Below, piece by piece: positions 11,192-23,362 of a stretch of DNA of 64,000 nucleotides. The notes under the pieces are model-generated. The model was not told the origin of the DNA, made no database searches, and saw only the letters and a program-made list of their open reading frames with translations. The translations under genes were made by a program, and so were the position numbers. Source of the DNA: Crotalaria pallida (Eukaryota > Streptophyta > Magnoliopsida > Fabales > Fabaceae); NCBI GenBank assembly GCA_037953625.1, contig CM075650.1, forward strand, positions 117,907,706 to 117,971,705. The letters are read 5' to 3'. The number at the start of each line of letters is the position of its first letter. The stretch's first letter is position 1.

Positions 11192-11643
11192 TTAGCTAAT
11201 AGTTGATTCATCAAAAATACCAAGTTCTCTTCGAATCTTATAAAATGCGTCCCTTGGTAATGGTTTTGTAAAGATATCAGCTAATTGATCCGAAGTTTGT
11301 ACAAACTCAATAACACAATCACCTTTTTGAACATGATCTCTCAAAAAATGATGCCTAATTTCAATATGCTTTGTCCTTGAGTGTAATACTGGATTTTTAG
11401 TCAAATTAATTGCCGAAGTGTTATCACACTTTATAGGGATTTTTGTCAAATTTAAACCAAAGTCAGATAATTGTTGTTTCATCCATAAAATTTGAGCACA
11501 ACAACTACCTGCAGCTATGTATTCGGCCTCCGCGGTTGATAAAGCTACACAATTTTGCTTTTTAGAAAACCACGATACAAGTGAATTACCAATTAAATGG
11601 CATGTTCCGCTTGTACTTTTTCGCTCAACTTTACAACCGGCAA
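11192..11643 (-). pseudogene. Ty1/copia RNase H, C-terminal part of pol (5'-truncated)
   Basis: An open frame enters from 11643 and stops at 11192 (about 150 residues). It shows the standard copia RNase H landmarks: ERKSTSG, SWFSKKQ, ALSTAEAEYIAA with its catalytic acidic residues, then a KCDNTSAINL block, the HSRTKHIEIRHHF block, and QLADIFTKPL near the end. Everything upstream (reverse transcriptase, integrase, protease, gag) is cut off at the junction with the duplicated target at 11644. Confidence 0.92.
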
Positions 11644-11894
11644 ATGGTTTAAGGCAATGATTATTCTATGGACCCTCGGTGGTATAAGACCTTGGTTAAG
11701 GCAATATGGTTATAATGTAAGTATCTCGAATCGTGTAGTGTACAGTGAAGGTGTGCGGAGCACAAATGACTTTTGATGTATATCCCCAATCGCACTGTCT
11801 GGTAGACGTGCTTGATTTCAAGTAGCTGGCCACGTGAATGACGTGACGTGGTTGCGAGCATTGTGGAACCACTGTACTTAGGGAGGTGTTTGTT
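11644..11894 (+). repeat. 250-bp direct duplication, right copy
   Basis: This is the second copy of 6900-7149, starting directly at the broken RNase H end of the SIRE-like fragment. After it the host LTR A continues (TTCGTTTTTCCC...), so the segment 6900-7149 of the host LTR is present on both sides of the insertion. Confidence 0.95.
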
Positions 11895-13464
11895 TCGTTT
11901 TTCCCTTAGAGGTCGAGGCCTGTTAGAAGTGCGACTAAGAATGGGTCGACCAATCTTAGGTTAATAAAGCTAATCTTTTCTAAAAGACTTAAAATGCTTA
12001 AGACTTAAAAGCCTAATCTTTCCTAACTCTACGTTGAGAGAGAAGTACTGGAGAGGAAAGATACCGTATACTTGGAGACCGGTGTATCTTTGAGTGGTGA
12101 TTGTGATAGGGGAAGGCAAGGACGGTGAAGGTCAAGAAGCCTCGAGTGCTTCTCTAGGTAGGACAAGACTACAATGACTTGTCTTTCGGTTGTGGGACAT
12201 GGTCGTAGCAAGGACTACACGATCAACTAGAGAAAGTATCGTCGCCCCCTTGATCAAATCAGAGATGGTGAGAGGGAACCTGAATGGGGCTAGATGACGC
12301 TGTATTTTGTGAAATGATTCGGTCGCTATATATTTGATTTAATTCGGTTGCTAAATGTTTTTAGTACGTACTCTTCGACATCGATGCCAGTGTGGTTAAG
12401 GTTCCTGTGCATCCCATCTGCTTTCCGACTTAGGCAGTGGTTGGATATTGAAGAGGAGATGTATCGTGTGTGCTGACTTTTTCCCCTGCCTCAATGATTT
12501 CCCTCCCTAAATCATTGACGGCTATGTTTTGAGTTGTTGAGAAGACAAACGAAAAGAGTAATAAGTTTATTGAAATTCTTAATGAAGCAAATTATTGACG
12601 ATATGATATGATTGGTATGATGATGAGGATAAGAAATATATTGATGGTGATGATGATGTTATGATATGATGAGCTATGAAATTATTGCATGTGTGTTTGA
12701 ATCCTAATGTGACCCATGGAGTAAGCCCATGCCGTCGACGATTAATTCATTCGGATCGCTTACTCTCTCTGTTTTCCTTTTTTGTAGGCATTGGGAATGA
12801 TGTCCACATATGACAGATCGAGTCGTTTGTCGTATAGAGATTTCAAATAGTGGAATTGGTGTTCTCGGATTCTCTTGGTCCATGGGAAGTGAAGTAGAGT
12901 GGATGGCTCTGGGAAAGACTAGCATGATTAGGAGCTTATTGATCTGGAGCTGGACGTCAGTGGAAGTTTGACGCAGATGAGGCACTGGCAATGTGGATCA
13001 GCAACAATGAGAAGTTTCATGTTTGTCATAAGGTCTAGATATATAGATTGAGTCTGCTCTGATAAGACTAATGTACCCTCTAGTATTGGCATAGACCTTA
13101 TTGGTTCAGTATATCCTTTGTAGCAAATATCATGCCCTTTTTGGGGTAGTGATCATTTTTCTAATAAAAAGAATTATTCCTTCATATTTCTTACCTGTTA
13201 TCATCTCATAATCAAATCATTTTTTTATAAGGAAACCAGTAGAGGAAAATAACTATTTTTTTAAAAGAAGTGTTGGAAATGTGTTTTGTAATATCTCAGT
13301 TTGGAATAGAATAACATTACGGATATTTTATAAACTAAGTATTTCAAAAGTTAAGTAATGTACATTGTATAAATTCATCTTTTGGAAATAAACTAAAATG
13401 AAATGCTTTAAAAAAATGGCTCAAATTTTTGGCTAAAATTTTATGTCAACATTGGGGTGTTACA

Positions 13465-14814
13465 ATTGTGATAGGAGAGGGTGATGACGATGATACATCA
13501 AGAAACCTAGAGTGTTTTTCTAGGAGGAACTAGTCTATATGTGATCGGGGCTTAAGACCCAGGGGATCGTAGTGTGTTCTGCACCGCGGACTAGAAAAGT
13601 ACTGTCGCCCACTTGATCAATTTCGAAACGGTGAGAGGTAACCTGAACGAGGCTGACTGTCGAATGATAATGGGCCCCGATTGATATTGATGATGAATAA
13701 TGAAATGATGTGATTATGTATATGATGATGATGATTTCTCAACAGTTGGACCTGCGTGGTTAGGGTTCATGCACGTCCCGTTTGCTTCCGATTAGGCTTG
13801 GGAGGATTGGAGGAGATGTAAATGTGTGCTAACCAAGTCCACGATGACGTTACCTTATCCCCTGTCATCGATGGATGCGATTCAATAAAAGTTAATAAGA
13901 AAAGTTTAAAAATGTTGAAAAGACTTATAAGTTATAAGTTTGAGAACAATACATATATTGATAATGAGAATGAAAATGGCCAAGTAACGAGAAGGCTATG
14001 GATGCTGCAAAGGAAAAGAAATTGTTATGGCAATGATGTTGAAAGGAAAATGGAAAGCTTGAGAATTATGAGTATAAGATTATGATGATGATGTGAAATA
14101 TGTTGTGTATCCTATCTGTTGCTTTGATAATGTTGTTTTTATGTCTTGATATTTTTGCCTATTTTAATTTCACCCCGTCGACGATGATACGTTCGGGATC
14201 GCTCACTCTCTCTGTCTTCCATGTTTCCCTGTGGACTTCGGTAATGATGTCCACAGATATCAGAGCAAGTAGATTCTCTTATGTCGACTCTTCGAGTGGT
14301 GGCTTACGAAGGGAAGTTCGAGGTGGAGCCTCGAAGGAGAAGAAAGCTAAGCGTTGTTCGATGAATTCATGCTGATGTCGAGGAGTAACCGAAATCAAAA
14401 GAAGATCTGTAGATTAATACATCTAATTCATGATGTCTAAGTATGTATGGTACCTTCTTGAGTTCGCTAAGATAGTATTGCTCTACCGCAATGTAACTTG
14501 CTTTATCATGTGATATGAATTAAGAACTCATTACCCCGATGGATTTGACATGATCATTATGATATTTATGAACCGTGGTTAATTAGACGAATAAAATATT
14601 TTATGATATTGAAGAGAAAGAGTTGCAAAGCGTGGTGTTGGTAGGGAATTTGATGGATGACGAGGGGCATGAATGATTTAATTTTACAATGTAAATGTTT
14701 TTGAAAGGTAATGTATTTACAAGAATGAACCCATGTCCACGTCATCAATAAAAAAAATTTCCCAGATTTTTGCTAAATAAAAATATTTTCAAGTTACTAA
14801 ATCGGGGTGTTACA
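13465..14814 (+). mobile_element. Tekay-like LTR 'B', 3' part
   Basis: Directly after LTR A ends, the sequence resumes in the middle of a second, diverged LTR of the same kind: ATTGTGATAGGAGAGGGTGA here matches ATTGTGATAGGGGAAGG at 12100 of LTR A. It carries the CGTCGACGATGATACGTTCG block (14177) and ends GGGGTGTTACA at 14814. The simplest reading is that LTR A is inserted in LTR B. Its left TSD copy and the left part of B would be outside the window. Confidence 0.72.
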
Positions 14815-15087
14815 ACATCCGTTCCTAAATATAAGACATTTTGACACTTTTATTTTGTCCCTATTTATAAGACTCTATACCAATTTTCAATGACAATTAA
14901 TTACTTCTTTCCATAAACACCCCTATTTATTTAAAAAGTTTTAGATTTCTAATAATATTAATAGGGGTAGTTTTGAAAATACATATCAAATGTTCACATT
15001 TCCAATACCATTAACTAAATTAATAAAAAAATTTAATTGACGTAAAATCTACCAAAAGAGTCTTATATATAGAGACGGAGGCAGTAC
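14815..15087. mobile_element. Stowaway-type MITE, left end damaged
   Basis: The termini read ATCCGTTCCTAAATATAAGA and TCTTATATATAGAGACGGAG, the inverted repeat of a widespread plant Tc1/mariner MITE. The first bases of the usual CTCCCTCCGTTCC terminus are missing where LTR B ends, so LTR B probably inserted into this TIR. No coding sequence. Confidence 0.8.
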
Positions 15088-15199
15088 CAACTTTTACATT
15101 GCTCATATCTTTTTTTTTATATAAGACATCGCTTTTATCTTGTTATAGAACGAAGGGTGTAAGAGTTGATATAAGGGCAATCACAGAAGATTTTGAGAG

Positions 15200-15335
15200 A
15201 GTATAGTGGAGAGTCTTAACATTAGATTTTCTACCAAACTCTCTTAAGACTCTACTAATCTTCAAAATTTGGTGGAGAGTCTTAAGTTGAGTCTATAAAA
15301 TAAGAGACTCAACTTAAGACTTTGTAGAACCCAAT
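15200..15335. repeat. Foldback-type inverted repeats around AGTCTTAAGTTGAGTCT
   Basis: The segment contains AGTCTTAAGTTGAGTCT followed after a short loop by AGACTCAACTTAAGACT, a perfect 17-bp hairpin, plus weaker copies of GGAGAGTCTTAA and CTCTCTTAAGACTC to its left. It looks like a small MITE or MITE remnant of unassigned type. Confidence 0.55.
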
Positions 15336-15421
15336 TTTTTTATTGTCTTTTCTCTCTTTTTACTTTATAATACTTTAATAAATAATAATAACAAATAAAT
15401 AAATAATAATGACAATAAATT

Positions 15422-16378
15422 TAAGGTTTTTCTAACTTTCAAGTCCTTTAACTTGGGGGGTATTTGGATTTAGTCCTTGTTCTTTTTTTTTTGTTGATCA
15501 GATCCCTTAACATTTTTTTATTTTGTCAGAAGTCCTTCCGTTAACTTTTAGCAAACTCTGTCAAGGAGCAGGTTAATGTGTTACTCTCTTAGCCAATGAG
15601 TGATACGTGGCACCATGTGTCAGTTTTTTTTTTTAAAAAAGAAAAAACAATATTCAAAAATTAAAAAAAAACAACTTAAAAAAAGATAAAGAGGAGAAAA
15701 GAAATGACGACAAAAGAAAAAAATACTAATAAAAAAAGGCTTATTTATGGTTTTGGTCCCTAAAAGTTTAGCGTATTTTGGTTTTGGTCCCTAAAAGTTA
15801 TTTTGACTGGGACTAGTCCTTAATTTTTCAAACATTTTGTTTTTGGTCCCATCCGTTAGAAAAAATCAATTATTTGTTGACGTGATTAACGGAAACCCAC
15901 ACCAACAGCTACCTGGTGTAAGATAGCGCCAAATAAGTATAGTGACATGAATGATTCAGGTCCATAAAAGCAAAATTATGCGTATGAGACCATTTTGCAT
16001 ATGGGACAATTTTGTGTCTGTGGATCTGTATCATCCACTTCTTATCACTTATTTGGCGTCACCTCATACTACGTGACTGCTGATATGGTGTTCTGCTAGC
16101 CACATCAACAAATAACAGTTTTTCCATAATGAAGTGGATCAAAACCAAAATGTTTGAAAAATTAAGGATCAGTCCCGGTCAAAATAACTTATATGGACTA
16201 AAACCAAAACACGCTGAACTTTTAGGGACAAAAACATAAATAAGCCTAAAAAAACACCACCAGTTGTGTTTCAAATTCTTTTGAGAAAAAAGCCAAAGGT
16301 TTTAGAGTTAAAAAAGCCGAATGTTCTCTAAATACAAATATCTCCCTAAGTTTAAGGACCTGAAAGTTAAAAGAGCCA
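15422..16378. mobile_element. Outer foldback MITE, interrupted by another MITE
   Basis: The left end (AACTTTCAAGTCCTTTAACT) is the inverted complement of the right end (AGTTTAAGGACCTGAAAGTT) over roughly 50 diverged bases. A second MITE (15738-16246) sits in the middle. No coding sequence. Confidence 0.6.
15738..16246. mobile_element. Mutator-type MITE with long TIRs (GGCTTATTTATGG)
   Basis: It starts GGCTTATTTATGGTTTTGGT and ends in the inverse ACATAAATAAGCC; the arms pair over more than 100 bp. An 8-bp TSD TAAAAAAA is legible on both sides. Related elements occur at 37152-37371, 37588-38117 and 38146-38676. Confidence 0.85.
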
Positions 16379-16659
16379 TAAATTAATAATAAATAATAAT
16401 TACAAATAAAAATAATATTCTTTTTTAAATAATAAACTTAATTATATGTTTTTTTTCTCTTTTATTCTTAAATATATAATCTTGTTATGGAAAAATAATT
16501 AAATAAATATCCATATTGGAGGACAAGGAAAAAACGTTAATTAAATTATAAGAATTTGAATTATGTTGTAATTTTTTCATGCACTTTATTATTTGGAATT
16601 ATTTTTATAAATTGTAGCTAATTAATATTATTTAAATTATATTACAAAGCATTTACCAT
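16379..16659. other. AT-rich intergenic stretch
   Basis: This is AT-rich sequence with (AAT)n-like runs. I see no gene, RNA or complete element. The outer boundary of the Mutator-like element may lie here. Confidence 0.5.
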
Positions 16660-17160
16660 ATCCCTCCTTCACACCATCGTTGTCACCCCCATCCTCCACA
16701 CCACCATATCTGATCCTCCCATCGCACGCTACCGCCATCGCGCCTCCCATCACCACCGCCATTGTTTCTACTCTTCTCTCATTTCTCCTCCTCTCTCATT
16801 TCTCCTCTTCCACCCGTCGTCTCCCCCTTCAAGCAAACCACCGCCATCGCCCCCAGTCGCCATCGCCATCGCGCTCCTCCCGTCACAACACCGCCGTCAT
16901 CGCCCACCACTGCCATTGAAACGCGCCCTCTGTTTCACGCCCCTGCCATTAAACCCATAACATCACTGTCTCTGTGTTGGGTAATTCAATTTTTTCTGTT
17001 TTTCTTTTTTTTTTTTGCTTTGTTTATTTTTTTCTTTATGCTTTCTATTTGTTAATATTCTCAATTTGATGTTTCTTGTCCCTGGATTGCATCCTTTGTC
17101 ACTTATTTTAATTTGATATTGATTCCACTTAATGGGATGCTATGTGTTTGATGAAATGCC
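16660..17160. repeat. Left terminal inverted repeat of the Mutator-like element
   Basis: A CG-rich, CCGCC/CCATCG-rich segment (16660-16960) is followed by GGGTAATTC and a T-rich tract. It is inverted relative to about 35680-36095. The overlapping open frames here on the plus strand look like low-complexity leader sequence, not a protein gene. A splice acceptor TTGTTGTTGCAG at 17515 and an AATAAA-like signal near 17771 could end a short non-coding transcript starting in this TIR (inference). Confidence 0.65.
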
Positions 17161-18149
17161 TAACAAAGAGGATATGTGTTTGATGAAATGCTTAACAAAG
17201 ATGATGCTATGTGTTTGATTCCATTTAAGACTGTAGACCTTACACTTGTTTGATTGTCATGAGATTATTGTTATGCTTTTCTATATATTTGGCCTCATCG
17301 ACATATCCACTTGAATTCATATTTTATCTATAGTTGTTACTATTGACCTGATAACTGATAATAATATAGTGCAAGTAATCTTTTGGAATTCAGAAAATTT
17401 TGGACCTAATAGTAACATTGCGAAAATTTTGTTTTGCTAAACACAATTTATAACTGTTTTGCAATTCAGATTTTGCTTTTGTTTTGCTCTTTTATTTTTT
17501 CTTTTGTTGTTGCAGATAATATTTTGTGTTTAAGCAATGTTAAAGAACGCCAATCCTGAAGGCTGAGATGTGCTGGAATAACTCTAAAGGCTGAGATGTG
17601 TTAAACCTTAAAAATTAAGATTGTTAAGAATAATTCTAAATGTAATAGATGAATTTTGATAAAAGTTTATGTTAGATTAGGAAAACTTTTGTAATGTTTG
17701 TAATAAAAAAGTTGTACCAAAAAGGCTATAAAAATAGAAATAATGTTTGTATTGTTGACTTATTATTGTTAATAAAAGCCATTATTATTAGTCTCTAAAT
17801 ATATATATATATATATGTTTATAATGTGAGAATGTGTATCACCTTGTATTCGATCAGAACCATCAAAATATATCAAAAAATTCAAAATAACTATAAATTG
17901 ATATCATATACACTTCAAAATGAATCATCAAAATACATCCAAAAAAATTCTAAGCTTGAATCAAACTTAAACAAAAAATACAACCAAAAGTTAGCAACTA
18001 TAAATGGAATGTCTTCATTGCTTGAGCTCCATCTTTGACCAACTTGAATTTCCTAAGATTGCTTTTTCAAACCCCTTATCTTCCTGTTAAATCACAAAAA
18101 ATACTCGTTTAGTGATAATTGGTACTCAAGATATACATAATCAAAACAT

Positions 18150-20586
18150 TCAAAAAATAATTAATGATTTAAACTTACTTATTAGGAGATTGAGAAAGCA
18201 ACACTTGAGCTTTTTTATTTTTGTTTGGACAATTTCTTGAATCATGATTAGTTCCACCACAATTTGGAAAATTTGAAAATGGCAACGACTTCTTTGCAAG
18301 TTCAACTCCCCTTTTGGCCTTGATCCTTTTGGTCGACCTTTTGTTTTAGAAATGATGGGGTTTTCAACGTCACACTTATCATTTGGAACATCAATGTCCA
18401 AATCAATTGAGTGCACTTCAATTTCAGGCATGCCTTTTACCAACTCAATGACTCTTTCTAATTCTTTAGTAGCAACTTCAACTCGATCTTTTATCTTTAA
18501 AGATTCAACTTCTACACTTTGTACAAGAGACTGAAACTCAATAGAGTAGTTATCATTGGAATTGATTATGTGACTAAATCTTAGGATCAATGAACTTTTT
18601 CGTCTCCATCGAGAAGGAAAATATTTTATCGGGATGTGAAAGTAGTCATTCTTCAATAGCACTCGAATAGCATGTCTACACATCATTCCAGAAAGTTCAT
18701 ATTCCTTACAAAAACAATGGATTGAATTTTGTTGTTCTATCCAAGTTACTCGCCCTCAATTTTTTGTATAATGTCGCACTACGTAAGTGTCATCACTAAT
18801 TTTAGTTGCTGAATACTTTGTAGATAGCTCGATCTCATGTTGGAGCAACTCGAAGGCATAAGGTGTGAGTATAGATGCAACATGCTCCTTAACAAGAAAA
18901 CTTTTTTTAAGTGGAGGATTGTGGTAGCCTCTTCTCTTGCTTGGTTTCTAATGTTGACAACAACTCCAACCTACACAAAAATGTATCAACTATGACAAAC
19001 TTATATGATAATTCATTCTAGGGATAATACATTTACAACAAAGAACTAAAGAAAGTTCACACCTGATGTACAAAATCCACCAAACTTGTTTTCACATCCA
19101 AGAACCTTTTGATATATGAATTTATAGATTCTGAACGTCCAATTGTTGTCATTCCAGCAAGGAAATAGTCTTTCAAATAAGATAAAGCCCAAAAATGATG
19201 ATGAGAATGCAATACATCAATATGCTTATCATTGCTTAGACCAAAACGTTCAACCATTAGTTTCCATTTTTTCTCAAAATCATTTGCACATTCTAAATTG
19301 TACAACCTATCAAACTCAGATTTGAATTCATCATTTCTTGAACCCAAAGGAAAAGAAAACCAAGTTGGTAACTTTGCCACTATATGCCATATGCAAAATG
19401 CATATTTTGTGTTTGGAAATTCCGTCGAAATAGCTTCTATAAGTGCAAGATCTTGATCGGTAAGAATTGTTCGTGGACACTTTCCTTTGACAAAGTCCAT
19501 AAAACTCTAAAAAATAAAAACAAAATGGCAAATAATTATACAATGCTCCAAGTTAGTATTTGAATAATGAGAAACAACTTCAAAAAAAAAAGATATTTAC
19601 CTTTAAAGCCCATCTGAAAGAAGGAATCTTCTCACCTCACAACAGAACACAACCAAAGAATATTGAATTTCCATGATTATCAACCCCAACCCATAGTCCA
19701 AGAGGCATATCATAACGATTAATTCGATATGTGGTATCAAAGACAACAACATCTCCAAAAGAATCAATATGCTCGAATTGAATCACCAAAACTCCATATA
19801 ATATGCTCCAATTTTTTACTTTCATCTAATGTAAAATCATATCGGAAATCATCATCTCTATCTTTTAATTTTTTGCATAATCTGAGAACCTTTGAAGCAT
19901 CGTTCTCTTTGTCGTTGAGACATTGAGATTGAATAAAATTCCTCATATCTTTATCCAAAAATGGTCGATGACCAACATCTATTCCTTTCTCTAAATCAAG
20001 AACTCTCATTATGAGACTTACATTACAACCTGCTTTTGATAACAATAATATACGACTTTGATCACCAACAGGGATGTCACGATAGGCAGGAAGAAACTTA
20101 ACCTCTCTATCATCCAATAATTCATGGTTATGTGAATTACAAAAACAAGTTACTACCCATTGTTCTACAAAACCAATTTTTATTTTAGCAATCAACATCT
20201 TTGCACCACAATTGCATCTTGAACTTTTTTGTTTCCTTTGCCTTCCCTTATCAACAACTTTGCATTGTTTAGTAGTACTATCACAATGACAAACGAATTC
20301 CCTCTTATATACAGTCGCGCTTTGATTCTTACTGCATTTATAAGTGTGTTCACGTCTAATTGAAAACCCTTTTTTTTGCAAATAAAAAATAAAAAGCATG
20401 AGCATCTTCGTCACTCTTGAATAGTTGCCCTTCGCATAGAACCACATCATCAATATTCTCGGCTTGAGGCAAAGTATTTGTTTGTGACTCTTGAAAGTGT
20501 TCATCATCCGTAGAAACGTCATCTCTAAGAAGCTCTTTGGGCCATTCAACAATATCATTTCTTTCTTCGGATGCCATATTGTTCAT
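18150..20586 (-). pseudogene. FAR1-type Mutator transposase (frameshifted)
   Basis: Minus-strand pieces in order: start at 20586 with an acidic N-terminus; FAR1 DNA-binding domain (GFSIRREHTYKC, about 20360-20100, with CHCD, CNCGAK and HNHEL zinc ligands); MULE core with FDTTYRINRYDMPLG (19730), LTDQDLALIEAI (19450), the FCIWHI C-x2-H motif and RSESINSYIKRF (19130), supplying the D-D-E triad; and a SWIM zinc finger (CFC...CRHAIRVL, 18720-18650). Two introns fit GT-AG (about 19509-19599 and just below 19057). Breaks include a frameshift at an 8-T run near 20370 (FAKK to GFSIRR) and another in the core near 19800. Not functional as it stands. It could also be called FAR1-RELATED-like; its position between TIRs argues for a transposon. 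Confidence 0.85.
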
Positions 20587-21730
20587 TCTTATTTAAACAA
20601 AATACATGATGAAGGGCAGCCTCTAGGCCCAAGGGATTCATGCATCATTCAATTTGACCCAGGACCAAGCAAAGCTCAACCACTCAAGAAAAGGCTAAGG
20701 AAGAGGCCTTTGATCTGTTTCTAATTAACTTTGAATGTAATAAGGGCTAGTTTGTGTAAAAGCCCAAAGAACTCTTTTATTATATTGCTTTTAATGTCTT
20801 AGAAAAATAAATCAATTGAGAGGCTTGGGTGTGTGCTTCAAGCTAATGAAGACGAAGTAGCCATCAAGGAGGAGGAGCTTGACTTTTGAACTTCCCCACG
20901 TTTTGAAGTATGAAGAGTTCAAGGAAGTTAAAGCTTCAATCAATGATGAGCAATCAATCAAGCCATGAAGATCATTCACTCATGATTAATGAAGAAGGAG
21001 TTACTTTCAAGACCTTAATGACAATCATGAGGAGTTAATGCAAGGAGGAATCATCATCATTCAATTAAGGTTCATTAAGGCTTGGTGGTTACAAACTTAA
21101 CTTCATTAATTGGTTGCATTTAAGGCTAAAGTTATGTTGATTATTCCGTCATTTATGTCAATTAATCCCATCCCCCTAGTTGCTTGTATCTCACGACCAT
21201 AGGCTAGATGAAAGGCCTCCAAATCTCTATAAATTGTAGTCTTTCCTATGAATGAAACTTAGAATGTTGATGATTGAGAAAACTCTCTCTTTGAGGCCGT
21301 GTGAGTGTGATTCTACCTTGGTGTTGAGAATTTAGTCATATCAAGAGTGATTCTTGTGTGGAGACTAAAGGCATAGCATCCATCCTTGGATGTGTGGCGC
21401 CACCCTTCTACCCTCAGGTATTTTCTATGTTCTTTTCTCTCTTGTTTCAATTTCATTTAACTCTAGGACTTGTTATTTGATGGCTCCATATTCTTGATCT
21501 AAGAGAACCCTAGGATTAGAGTTGATCCATACGGTTTGCTTGGTTTGAATCTTGTCTTAATTCCTTTTTGGTTGCATCAATCTAGATTGCTACTTTAGCT
21601 TTCTCTTTTCATATTTCTTTCATCAACCCTTTAAAATCCATTAGGTTTCAACCTTTTTCCTTGGATTTCAATCCATAATAATAACCTTGAATCTTTTGTA
21701 ACTTGAGGATTAGTTTGGGTCCCGGTTGCC

Positions 21731-23092
21731 TGATTTGGGTCTAATATATGATGTTTTTAAGCATTAATTAACTCCCTTTTACAATGGTTTTGGTTTGTTT
21801 CTTAAGTGAATATTAGGATTTTATTATTTTTTTAGGAATTTTAGGTAATTTAGAATCCTTGAACGTTTTCATCCGTTTTGGGTTTGATTTTAGGAATTTG
21901 AAGCTTAATTTGATGATTTATGCTGTGGAATGGAAAAGAGCCTTGAAGACCATGAGATTGGAGCTGAAATGGAGAAAAAATGTTGTTCTTAAATTTTGCC
22001 CACGAAAGGGGTTCAAATGTTAAGAGCTGGGGGTGCAAAAAGTCAGAAAACAATTAAGAAAAAATCAGTCAATTCAGGGACTCACACGCCTATGTGTGAG
22101 AAATGTCACGCCTTGGCGCGCAAGCCACGTAAAGAAGAAGGAGCCATGAATTTGGTCCCACGCCTAGGCGTGGGAGGGCTGCACCTGGGCACGTGGGCCT
22201 ACGAGTTGAGCTTGTCAATTTTATTTTTGAGGATTCTGATAGAATTTAGTTTGATTCGTTTTAGGATTAGTCTTTTCTATATATTCTAGGACTTAGCATT
22301 AGGTTTAGCAGCTTTTAGAGAAAGAGGGAGATTACATATTTTGCACTTCATTGGAAGAGAGAGTTAGAGGTAATTCCTTATTGTCTATGATAGGGAATCC
22401 TATTCTATTTCTTCTATTTATTCTTTTATAATGTGTAACTAAAACCTTTTTGTAGTTAGGAACATGGTGGATCTGTATGGATAAGTTTATATAATTTATG
22501 AATTAATGTTTTTCATTCAAAATCTATTGTTTGGTTGTGTTTTAATTCCAATTCATGAAAGTAACTAATTTATGTTTTGTTTTGGATCTCTAATTCAACA
22601 AGAGACATCTGAGAGTTAGAATAGACGAATCAATCAAACATTATAACCTCCTAGTGTGTAGACATACAACTAGGGCTTATATGACTTTAATGTTCAAGTG
22701 TTCTTAATTAATGGTTATTTGTATATCCAAATCACTTAAGATATTAAGGGTTCTCATATCGAATAAGAAATATAAATTCGTAGAGACATTTGGTTTTTAT
22801 TACCTCGGGGATGTTCTGGATTTAATGAAAAACAGAGATTCATAATTAATAAACAAGTCTTGCAATGAAACTAAGTTCCTAACGCCTTTCTCTATTTGTA
22901 TCACAAACCTTATTTTAATTGGTTTGTTTATATTATTTTAAATAATTTATAATAAAAACTTATAGATTTATCTTTTAATTACACCTTTGGTGAGAATTAT
23001 TTGGAAACAACTCACAGTTCCCGAGTGGAACGATAATTTACTTTCATTATATTACTTGTGATCTAGAGTACTTGCTAGTATCAATACCAACA
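21731..23092 (+). mobile_element. 5' LTR of the Athila-like element (1362 bp)
   Basis: It is nearly collinear with 33970-35332. It contains the perfect 20-bp palindrome TCCCACGCCTAGGCGTGGGA at 22156-22175 and weaker relatives (22085, 22109, 22190), about 100 bp upstream of the TATA-like TCTATATATTC at 22276. Confidence 0.92.
22080..22200 (+). repeat. CACGCCTAGGCGTG palindrome array in the 5' LTR
   Basis: Four related motifs occur: CACACGCCTATGTGTGAG, CACGCCTTGGCGCGC, the perfect TCCCACGCCTAGGCGTGGGA (22156-22175) and a decayed fourth. The homologous array in the 3' LTR (34320-34430) has CACACGCCCAGGCGTGAG and CACGCCTAGGCGCGC at the first two sites, closer to perfect symmetry. Confidence 0.88.
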
Positions 23093-23098
23093 AGTTTT

Positions 23099-23116
23099 TG
23101 GCGTCGTTGTCGGGGA
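23099..23116 (+). other. Primer binding site, Athila type
   Basis: TGGCGTCGTTGTCGGGGA begins 6 bases after the 5' LTR. The known Athila-type site is TGGCGCCGTTGCCGGGGA; both differences are C-to-T, in line with decay of methylated cytosines. Confidence 0.88.
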
Positions 23117-23362
23117 TTGTAATTCGATTCCAATTAATTTTTGGTACTTAGGAGTAACTAAATAGGAAATTTATTTTATCTCAAATATTTTGTCTTAATT
23201 GTTCTTGTTCTTTATTAACAGGTGTTGCTTAACCCTCTATGAATTTGCATTCTGCATTCTGCAGGTGGTAAAGGAATTATTCCGTTTGATCCTGAGATTG
23301 AGAAAAGTGCAAGAAGTAGGAAGAGGCACGCCCGTCAACAAAGGAAAGAACATAAGGATAAG

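Larger units (their letters stand above)
7146..11643 (-). mobile_element. 5'-truncated SIRE/Maximus-like (Ty1/copia) retrotransposon
   Basis: Read on the minus strand the fragment holds the last part of the copia RNase H (11643-11192), an intergenic spacer, an env-like ORF (10431-9235), a polypurine tract (complement of 8711-8724) and a complete 3' LTR (8710-7146). The 5' LTR, gag, protease, integrase, reverse transcriptase and the first part of RNase H are missing; the break falls inside RNase H at 11643. SIRE-type assignment rests on the env-like ORF downstream of RNase H and the AAAAAGGGGGAG polypurine tract. Instead of a 5-bp TSD it is bracketed by a 250-bp duplication. Confidence 0.88.
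6401..13464 (+). mobile_element. Giant Tekay-like LTR 'A' (right part), split by a SIRE-like insertion
   Basis: Sequence right of the gag-only element, continued after the SIRE-like fragment, aligns along its length with the LTR at 57400-63055. Shared blocks include GGTGAGAGAGAAGCTTTCCT (6533; 60616), a duplicated-target segment, and CGTCGACGAT...TCGGATCGCT (12733; 62220). It ends GGGTGTTACA at 13464. Its left part must lie left of the window, beyond the gag-only element, which is inserted in it. No coding sequence of its own is recognisable. Confidence 0.7.

Noticed and set aside
16680..17055. Two overlapping Pro/Ser/His-rich frames
   Set aside because: They fall in the Mutator-like TIR, have low complexity, and the homologous right TIR does not preserve the frames; treated as leader sequence.
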